Source: Bifidobacterium breve (GTDB taxonomy: Bacteria; Actinomycetota; Acidimicrobiia; IMCC26256). Taken from it: a DNA stretch of 5,382 nucleotides. The notes below the pieces were generated by a model. The model did no database searches. It was not told where the DNA came from and saw only the letters and a list, made by a program, of their open reading frames with translations. Within the stretch, counting starts at the first letter, position 1, and each line of letters begins with the position of its first letter. A program made the translations under genes and the position numbers. Shown here one piece after another: positions 1 to 4,196 of this stretch. Where the stretch lies: contig CAMDSG010000123.1 of the NCBI GenBank assembly GCA_945907055.1, positions 1-5,382 on the forward strand. The letters are read 5' to 3'.

Positions 1-118
1 GCATGATGGATTACCGGTATTAGCAAGGCAGGGTTCGCTCTGGTTCTCAACGTTCCATCCGGAGATCTCTGGAGATCTCCGAATTCATGAGGCATTTCTC
101 AAGGAGACTGAAGTATGA
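1..118 (+). CDS. pdxT: PdxT, glutaminase subunit of pyridoxal 5'-phosphate synthase (3' end only)
   Basis: Only the last 38 codons are present, read from base 2 to a TGA at 116-118; the start lies upstream of the window. The peptide contains VLARQGSLWFSTFHPEISGD and then RIHEAFL. This matches the C-terminus of PdxT proteins (ARQG, then a short hydrophobic strand, then FHPE, then a helix with RIH). The His (codon 56-58) and Glu (62-64) of HPE are the His and Glu of the Cys-His-Glu triad of class I glutamine amidotransferases. In the family, PdxT releases ammonia from glutamine and passes it to PdxS, which makes pyridoxal 5'-phosphate from ribose 5-phosphate and glyceraldehyde 3-phosphate. Its stop overlaps the yebC ATG (ATGA), which indicates coupled translation. 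A pdxS gene would be expected upstream. The identification rests on a short but characteristic segment. Confidence 0.9.
   Translation, partial: HDGLPVLARQGSLWFSTFHPEISGDLRIHEAFLKETEV
60..81. repeat. Perfect 10-bp inverted repeat within the end of pdxT
   Basis: CGGAGATCTC (60-69) and GAGATCTCCG (72-81) are exact reverse complements separated by TG. As RNA they can form a 9-bp stem with a CTGG tetraloop. The same stretch is also a near-perfect direct repeat of GGAGATCTCY (61-70, 71-80). It lies over the PdxT codons for P-E-I-S-G-D-L-R, 20 bases before the yebC Shine-Dalgarno. No T-tract follows, so it is not a standard intrinsic terminator. A role is not shown; it could tune yebC expression, be an operator, or be a chance product of codon choice. 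Confidence 0.6.
101..106 (+). promoter_or_regulatory. Shine-Dalgarno for yebC
   Basis: AAGGAG lies 8 bases before the ATG at 115. This is the strongest canonical ribosome binding site with a matching start in the window, and it fixes the yebC start. It lies inside the last pdxT codons. Confidence 0.85.
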
Positions 119-864
119 GTGGACACTCGAAGTGGCATTCGATCAAGCATAAAAAAGGTGCGGCGGATGCAGCACGCGGAAAACTATTTGCTCGACTCTG
201 TCGCGAGATTGAGGTAGCAGCCCGCACCGGTGGAGGCGATCCGGATACGAACGCGGGGCTTCGCACGAAGGTAACGAAAGCAAAGGAAGCATCAGTTCCA
301 AAAGACAACATCGAGAATGCGATCAAGCGCGGTACTGGAGAGCTTGAGGGTGTTGTCTACGAGGCTATGAACTATGAGGGATACGCTCCGAATGGAATAG
401 CAATCTACGTTGAGTGCCTCTCGGATAATCGCAATCGGACTGGGAGCGAGATAAAGAATATTTTTAGCCGTAATGGCGGTGCTATGGCAGAGCCTGGTGC
501 CGTGGCATGGCAGTTTGAGCGTAAGGGTTTGATCCACATCGGGCCAGGCTCAACGGAGGACGATGTTTTGCTAACAGCCCTTGATGCAGGGGCTGAGGAT
601 GTAACCGAGGCTGGCGATGGTTTTCAAGTGATTACGCCCCCAACCGAGCTCCACGTTGTGCGCTCTGCACTAGAGGAAGCAGGCATCAAGGTTGAGAGCT
701 CAGACTTAACGATGATTGCGTCTACGTCTATCGAGCTTGAGGATGAGGCAAGTGCGCGGCAGGTACTACGAGTAGTCGATGCTCTTGAGGATCATGATGA
801 TGTTCAGGGCGTCTATGCGAACTTTGATATCCCCGAGAATATTCTTGATATGGTGATGGGATAA
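115..864 (+). CDS. yebC: YebC/PmpR family (TACO1-like) translation/transcription factor
   Basis: The 249-residue protein has the usual length for this family. It begins MSGHSKWHSIKHKKGAAD, the hallmark N-terminus of the YebC_I-type subfamily, and continues with the conserved SVPKDNIENAIKRGTGE (about residues 60-76), SDNRNRTGSEIKNIFSRNGG (103-122) and the C-terminal VYANFDIPE. Domain I (about 1-80) is the helical, basic domain; the rest forms the two alpha/beta domains. Members were first described as DNA-binding regulators (PmpR). More recent work links the family to translation, including relief of ribosome stalling at proline-rich stretches; which role applies here cannot be read from the sequence. 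The start is fixed by AAGGAG at 101-106. The gene overlaps pdxT upstream (ATGA) and the peroxiredoxin downstream by one base (TAATG). In many bacteria yebC lies directly beside ruvC; here one gene intervenes. Confidence 0.97.
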   Translation: MSGHSKWHSIKHKKGAADAARGKLFARLCREIEVAARTGGGDPDTNAGLRTKVTKAKEASVPKDNIENAIKRGTGELEGVVYEAMNYEGYAPNGIAIYVECLSDNRNRTGSEIKNIFSRNGGAMAEPGAVAWQFERKGLIHIGPGSTEDDVLLTALDAGAEDVTEAGDGFQVITPPTELHVVRSALEEAGIKVESSDLTMIASTSIELEDEASARQVLRVVDALEDHDDVQGVYANFDIPENILDMVMG

Positions 865-1322
865 TGCCAGCCGTCGGAGAGAACGCCACAAAATTCACGC
901 TTCCAGGTATCGATAAGGGAGAGCGCCGCGACTATACGCTCGATGAGTTTCTAGGTCGCAAGGTGGTGCTCGCATTTTACCCGGGTGACCACACCCCGGG
1001 ATGTACCCGTCAACTCTGTTCATACCGAGATGCATTTGCCGATCTCTCAAGCCTTGATGCTGTGGTGCTTGGTATCTCTGCTCAGGACATAGATAGCCAC
1101 GAGGCTTTTGCTGCGAAGAATGGATTTGAGTTTCCATTACTTACTGACGGTGATCAAAAAGTCGCTAAGGAATATGGCGCTAAAGGACCACTCGGTATTA
1201 AGCGCTCACTTTTTATCCTCGATCGAGAGGGGCGGGTGACCTACCGACACGTTGCGGCGCTAGTTGGGGTTACTTACAAAGGAGCGGAGACCCTCACAGT
1301 TGAGTTATCCAAGATTGAGTGA
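864..1322 (+). CDS. bcp: Thioredoxin-dependent thiol peroxidase, Bcp/PrxQ-type peroxiredoxin
   Basis: The 152-residue protein is the standard length for Bcp/PrxQ. It has the peroxiredoxin active-site pattern PxxxTxxC within FYPGDHTPGCTRQLCSYRD: P40, T44 and peroxidatic C47. A second cysteine, C52, five residues on, is the resolving-Cys position of the atypical two-cysteine Bcp subgroup. R114 in GIKRSLFILDREG is the conserved arginine that polarises the cysteine. The family reduces hydrogen peroxide and organic hydroperoxides in the cytoplasm and is recycled by thioredoxin. There is no signal peptide. The ATG at 864 overlaps the yebC TAA by one base, and GGTGAT about six bases upstream could serve as the ribosome binding site, so translation is probably coupled to yebC. 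Its place between yebC and ruvC is not part of the usual cluster. Confidence 0.96.
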   Translation: MPAVGENATKFTLPGIDKGERRDYTLDEFLGRKVVLAFYPGDHTPGCTRQLCSYRDAFADLSSLDAVVLGISAQDIDSHEAFAAKNGFEFPLLTDGDQKVAKEYGAKGPLGIKRSLFILDREGRVTYRHVAALVGVTYKGAETLTVELSKIE

Positions 1323-1451
1323 TCAGGCCACGTTTACTGGCCGCTAGACCTGCCGAACAGTTCTTGCTCCTCAGGTGCTAAAGCCAATTTCTTTGATAAA
1401 TGATCCTTGTCGTCCGCATATGGAGGCGCAGGACAGCCTAGGATCGAACCC
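1323..1451. other. Gap between bcp and ruvC
   Basis: This 129-base gap has no recognisable gene. It holds a short inverted repeat (1326-1342). At 1422-1426 there is a GGAGG with no start codon at a useful distance in the ruvC frame. At 1440-1443 an AGGA lies eight bases before the ruvC ATG at 1452. The A/T-rich stretch around 1386-1404 is where a ruv promoter might lie, but I see no convincing -35/-10 pair. If ruvC instead starts at the TTG at 1407, the gap shrinks to 84 bases. Confidence 0.6.
1326..1342 (+). repeat. Short inverted repeat after bcp (weak terminator candidate)
   Basis: GGCCA (1326-1330) and TGGCC (1338-1342) can pair as a 5-bp GC-rich stem with a 7-base loop, beginning four bases after the bcp stop. 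No T-run follows, so it does not qualify as a standard intrinsic terminator. It could pause transcription or protect the 3' end. Confidence 0.25.
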
Positions 1452-2102
1452 ATGTTCGATCCGCAGCCCCCAGACGCCGCTCCAGACGCCGCTCCAGATA
1501 CCACTCCAAATGCTGGCCCAATAATTGGTATCGACCCCGGTGTCTCTCGCTGTGGTTACGGGGTCGTTACTCGTTTAAGCGGGGGTCGATTCGCCGCAGT
1601 TGCCTACGGAGTTATCACTACATCGCCCTCTGATCCAATGCCAGAGAGGCTGCTTTCGATTGCAACAGAATTAGACGCGTTGGTCGCCGAATATAAGCCA
1701 TCTGGAATGGCCGTCGAGCGAGTTCTCTTCTCCAACAACGCTCGAACTGCAATGTCAGTCGGTCAGGCAAATGGTTTGGCGCTAGTCGCCGCAGCGCGCC
1801 ATTTAGTACCGGTGGTCGAGTACAGCCCCAACGAGGTCAAGCTCGCGGTCTGCGGCGATGGCACCGCTGATAAAGCCGCTGTTCAGGCGATGGTCACCCG
1901 ACTCTTAGGCCTCACCGAGATACCTAAGCCGGCAGATGCCGCCGATGCTTTGGCACTCGCACTTACCTATGGTTGGTCCGGTCGCCTTAGAGCGCAGACA
2001 GGGGAGAGCAGTGGTGTGGTGACTGCGCTTGATAAGGCAGTGCAGCGCGCAATAGATCGCGACTCTGCGTTAAATACTCAGAAGGGAAGCGTGGTCGCAT
2101 GA
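1452..2102 (+). CDS. ruvC: Crossover junction endodeoxyribonuclease RuvC
   Basis: RuvC is the Holliday junction resolvase: a dimeric Mg-dependent nuclease of RNase H fold that nicks the junction symmetrically. Numbering from the ATG at 1452 (216 residues), the four catalytic acids are D28 in IIGIDPGVSRCGYGVV, E89 in MAVERVLFSNN, and D162 and D165 in ADAADALALAL. The GQANG and YSPNEVKLAVCGDG stretches are also family-typical. The start is uncertain. A TTG at 1407 would add 15 residues but has no visible Shine-Dalgarno, whereas AGGA sits eight bases before the ATG at 1452, so I chose that. Either way about 23 or more residues precede the conserved core. They are rich in Pro, Ala and Asp and built from a 12-base tandem repeat. 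A roughly 40-residue tail follows the catalytic DxxD helix. The stop overlaps ruvA (ATGA). Confidence 0.95.
   Translation: MFDPQPPDAAPDAAPDTTPNAGPIIGIDPGVSRCGYGVVTRLSGGRFAAVAYGVITTSPSDPMPERLLSIATELDALVAEYKPSGMAVERVLFSNNARTAMSVGQANGLALVAAARHLVPVVEYSPNEVKLAVCGDGTADKAAVQAMVTRLLGLTEIPKPADAADALALALTYGWSGRLRAQTGESSGVVTALDKAVQRAIDRDSALNTQKGSVVA
1471..1506 (+). repeat. 12-bp tandem repeat encoding DAAP units in RuvC
   Basis: Two identical copies of CAGACGCCGCTC (1471-1482, 1483-1494) are followed by a diverged third, CAGATACCACTC (1495-1506). Read in frame they encode the run DAAPDAAPDTTP just before the RuvC catalytic core. The unit is a multiple of three, so copy-number change keeps the frame. The two exact copies suggest recent duplication. 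Confidence 0.85.
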
Positions 2103-2686
2103 TTGGATCGGTTCGCGGCACTGTGCTTGAGCGAACTCCAAGTGGCGAGGTGCTAGTTGAAGTAGGGGGAGTGGGGTATCGCGTCCTTGTACCGACGGGC
2201 ACCTTGGCACTCGCCGAGCCTGGTTCGCTTACCTTTCTAGTCACGCACCTACATGTTAGAGAAGACGCAATGGTCCTCTATGGGTTCGCCACCCGCGATG
2301 AGCGCGACACATTTGAGGTTCTTTTGGGAACAACCGGCGTTGGTCCAAAACTTGCGCTGGCGATGCTCTCTGCTCACTCGCCGAACTCACTGCGGAGGGC
2401 AGTCGCAAACGCTGATCTCGATGCCCTTTGTCTCGTTCCGGGTGTAGGCAAGCGCACCGCGCAACGGCTCCTCGTTGATCTTGTTTCTCGCTTAGAACTG
2501 CCAGATGCAGATCTGGACTTAGTAGATGGAGTAAGGGCTAGCGACCGCATTGAGGCGCGCGCTGCCCTCGCCGAACTTGGTTACTCAACTGAGGAGATAC
2601 GCTCGGCACTAAGTGATATTTCGCCGGATACATCGGTGGAGGATCAACTTAGAAAAGCCCTTAAAAGATTGGCGGTGCGCGCATGA
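2099..2686 (+). CDS. ruvA: Holliday junction branch migration protein RuvA
   Basis: The 195-residue protein is the usual RuvA length. RuvA forms a tetramer that binds the open four-way junction and loads RuvB. Domain I (about 1-63) is an OB-fold starting MIGSVRGTV, with VGGVGYRV at 22-29. Its acidic-pin residues E55 and D56 lie in HVREDAMVLYGF, at the same positions as in E. coli. Domain II carries two helix-hairpin-helix motifs: TGVGPKLALAMLS (79-91) and PGVGKRTAQRLLVDL (114-128). After an acidic linker (about 133-149), domain III (about 150-195, EARAALAELGYSTEEI) is the RuvB-binding region. It overlaps ruvC by four bases at its start and ruvB by four at its end, both ATGA. AAGGG at 2082-2086, twelve bases before the ATG, is a loosely spaced ribosome binding site. 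Confidence 0.98.
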   Translation: MIGSVRGTVLERTPSGEVLVEVGGVGYRVLVPTGTLALAEPGSLTFLVTHLHVREDAMVLYGFATRDERDTFEVLLGTTGVGPKLALAMLSAHSPNSLRRAVANADLDALCLVPGVGKRTAQRLLVDLVSRLELPDADLDLVDGVRASDRIEARAALAELGYSTEEIRSALSDISPDTSVEDQLRKALKRLAVRA

Positions 2687-3702
2687 GAGAGGAGTTGCTG
2701 CGCCCAGGCGCTGAGGCGGTAGAGGCCGCAGAGGAGACGACCCTGAGGCCGCGAACCCTCGATGAGTTTGTTGGTCAAGATCGACTCAAAGAGCATCTGC
2801 AGATTGTCCTTGATGCTGCAAAGGGGCGCGGCCAAGCCGCAGATCACATTCTCTTTGCAGGGCCTCCTGGGCTAGGCAAGACGAGCCTTGCGGGGATCAT
2901 CGCTGCTGAGATGAGAGTAAACATTCGTATTACTAGCGGACCTGCTCTTGAGCGCGCTGGCGATGTTGCAGCAATTCTTACCAACCTCGAGGATGGCGAG
3001 GTGCTTTTCGTAGACGAGATTCATCGCCTCCCTAGAGCTGTTGAGGAGGTTCTCTATCCGGCAATGGAGGATTTCCAACTCGACATTGTGATCGGGAAGG
3101 GTCCAAGTGCGCGCTCCATTCGTCTTGATCTGCCGCGCTTTACTCTGGTCGGAGCAACTACGCGCACTGGGCTAGTCACTGGACCACTGCGGGATCGTTT
3201 TGGTTTTGTTGGGCGACTCGATTACTACGAGACCGCAGATTTGATTGCAATTGTTGAGCGTGCAGCGCGAATTCTTGGTGTCCCGATTGACTCCGAGGGC
3301 GCTGTCGAGATTGCTCGAAGGTCGCGCGGCACGCCTCGCATAGCCAATCGTTTATTGAAGAGAGTCCGAGATTACGCAGAAGTGAGAGCGGATGGGAGCG
3401 TCGATAAAGGAGTTGCCTGCGATGCTCTGGCACTATTCGAGGTAGACGAACTAGGCCTCGACAAAATTGACCGTGCCATCCTGCGCACTCTCTGTATCAC
3501 TTTCTCCGGTCGCGCTGTTGGCCTGAGTACCTTGGCGGCCACGATCGGGGAGGAGCCAGACACAGTTGAGGACGTCTACGAACCTTTCTTGCTCCAGAAA
3601 GGGCTCTTGCACCGCACCCCTAGAGGAAGAGTCGCGACCTCCGGTGCTTATGCGCACCTCGGGATTGAGGTGCCAGCGGGTGCTGATGCAGGTGCTGAGT
3701 AA
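2683..3702 (+). CDS. ruvB: Holliday junction branch migration ATPase RuvB
   Basis: The 339-residue protein is full length for RuvB, the AAA+ hexameric motor that pumps DNA through the RuvA-bound junction. Visible motifs are Walker A GPPGLGKT (60-67), Walker B LFVDEIHR (108-115), sensor 1 GATT (157-160), the arginine-finger segment PLRDRFG (168-174; R172 aligns with E. coli R174), sensor 2 RGTPRIANRLL (215-225) and the winged-helix end with EDVYEPFLLQKGLLHRTPRGRVAT (296-319). One oddity is the start of the winged helix. It reads SGRAVGL (275-281), where most RuvB proteins have GGPVGL. The start is the ATG overlapping the ruvA stop. No strong Shine-Dalgarno precedes it, so it probably relies on coupling to ruvA. 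The first 20 residues are acidic and variable, as in other RuvBs. A TAA ends the gene and immediately adjoins GGAG. Confidence 0.98.
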   Translation: MREELLRPGAEAVEAAEETTLRPRTLDEFVGQDRLKEHLQIVLDAAKGRGQAADHILFAGPPGLGKTSLAGIIAAEMRVNIRITSGPALERAGDVAAILTNLEDGEVLFVDEIHRLPRAVEEVLYPAMEDFQLDIVIGKGPSARSIRLDLPRFTLVGATTRTGLVTGPLRDRFGFVGRLDYYETADLIAIVERAARILGVPIDSEGAVEIARRSRGTPRIANRLLKRVRDYAEVRADGSVDKGVACDALALFEVDELGLDKIDRAILRTLCITFSGRAVGLSTLAATIGEEPDTVEDVYEPFLLQKGLLHRTPRGRVATSGAYAHLGIEVPAGADAGAE

Positions 3703-3806
3703 GGAGCAACTAAAATTCCTGATTCGAGGGGTCAGGGCACCTTGCGTAGCTTTGGCTTTTTATACGGAGACCTGTTAGCGCGCCGACTTTTGGCCTTGAG
3801 CGCGCT
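3703..3806. other. Gap between ruvB and yajC, with orphan Shine-Dalgarno and cryptic small frame
   Basis: No recognised gene lies here. Three things are visible. First, AAGGAG at 3701-3706 overlaps the ruvB stop, and no ATG, GTG or TTG follows at normal distance; an ATT sits exactly eight bases later at 3715. Second, the frame continuing straight after the ruvB TAA stays open to a TAA at 3859-3861, two bases before the alternative yajC GTG. Third, an 8-bp inverted repeat ends on the yajC ATG. The T-rich stretch at 3757-3764 (TTTTTATA) has no well-spaced -35 partner. Confidence 0.55.
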
Positions 3807-3807
3807 A
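3776..3807 (+). repeat. 8-bp inverted repeat touching the upstream yajC ATG
   Basis: TAGCGCGC (3776-3783) and GCGCGCTA (3800-3807) are perfect reverse complements around a 16-base loop. The right arm includes the A of the ATG at 3807. The RNA hairpin would be GC-rich and would mask initiation there. No T-run follows, so an intrinsic terminator is unlikely. It may regulate the start, or show that the real start is further down at 3864. Confidence 0.55.
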
Positions 3808-4196
3808 TGGTCACGGCGCCTAAAGCCCGCCAAAGTGGCCGGGGAGGCGAAGGAAAACTAAGCGTGTGGGTTTTTGGATATTTTGGATTACTGATCGTTG
3901 GCTTCTACTTCCTGCTTGTGCGCCCTCAACGGCGCCAGGTGGCCGTACGACGCGCAATTGTTGCGGCGATTGAGGTCGGAGACGATGTGGTTACCGCAGG
4001 CGGCATCCACGGTATAGTTGCTTCTATCGATACTGATTTGGTTGGGTTAGAGATTGCCCCTGGCGTGGTCATTACCATCGCTCGCGGTGCGATCAACGCT
4101 CGTCATTCCCCGATGCATGTCGTGCTTCCTGGTGTAGGAGAGCTTGATGAGACGGGTGCTATTGATGCCCCATCGAAGGATGAACTCGAGAAGTGA
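3807..4196 (+). CDS. yajC: Preprotein translocase subunit YajC
   Basis: YajC is a small single-span membrane protein that associates with SecD-SecF and the SecYEG channel. The membrane segment is at about residues 20-38 (VWVFGYFGLLIVGFYFLLV). It is followed directly by the family signature RPQRRQ (39-44) and a cytoplasmic domain with VGDDVVTAGGIHGIVASID and LEIAPGVVITIARGAI, the typical YajC fold. The 129-residue extent given is the longest ATG-started form, but the start is doubtful. The ATG at 3807 has no Shine-Dalgarno and is covered by a hairpin. A GTG at 3864 (codon 20) has AAGGA nine bases upstream and would begin the protein right at the membrane span, as many actinobacterial YajCs do (110 residues). 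I lean towards the GTG. The gene overlaps secD at its end. Confidence 0.93.
   Translation: MVTAPKARQSGRGGEGKLSVWVFGYFGLLIVGFYFLLVRPQRRQVAVRRAIVAAIEVGDDVVTAGGIHGIVASIDTDLVGLEIAPGVVITIARGAINARHSPMHVVLPGVGELDETGAIDAPSKDELEK
3850..3854 (+). promoter_or_regulatory. Shine-Dalgarno candidate for an internal yajC GTG start
   Basis: AAGGA lies nine bases before the GTG at 3864, which is in frame with yajC and begins just before the transmembrane segment. The upstream ATG at 3807 has no comparable site, so this motif favours the shorter YajC. Confidence 0.5.

Noticed and set aside
980..1000. Strong hairpin in bcp: CCCGGGTG pairing with CACCCCGGG (one bulged C)
   Set aside because: It coincides with the codons for the invariant active-site segment PGDHTPG, whose Pro and Gly codons readily generate such pairing, so no separate function is needed to explain it.
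1364..1400. Possible ruvC promoter: TTGCTC (1364-1369) and GATAAA (1395-1400)
   Set aside because: The spacing is 25 bases, far from the usual 16-18, and neither box is a close consensus match.
1323..1403. In-frame open stretch of 26 codons after the bcp TGA, as possible stop-codon readthrough
   Set aside because: It is short, has no recognisable domain, Bcp is already full length at 152 residues, and there is no readthrough signal visible.
3742..3766. Possible yajC promoter: TTGCGT (3742-3747) and TATACG (3761-3766)
   Set aside because: The spacing is only 13 bases and the -35 match is poor; the T-rich stretch alone is not enough to call a promoter.
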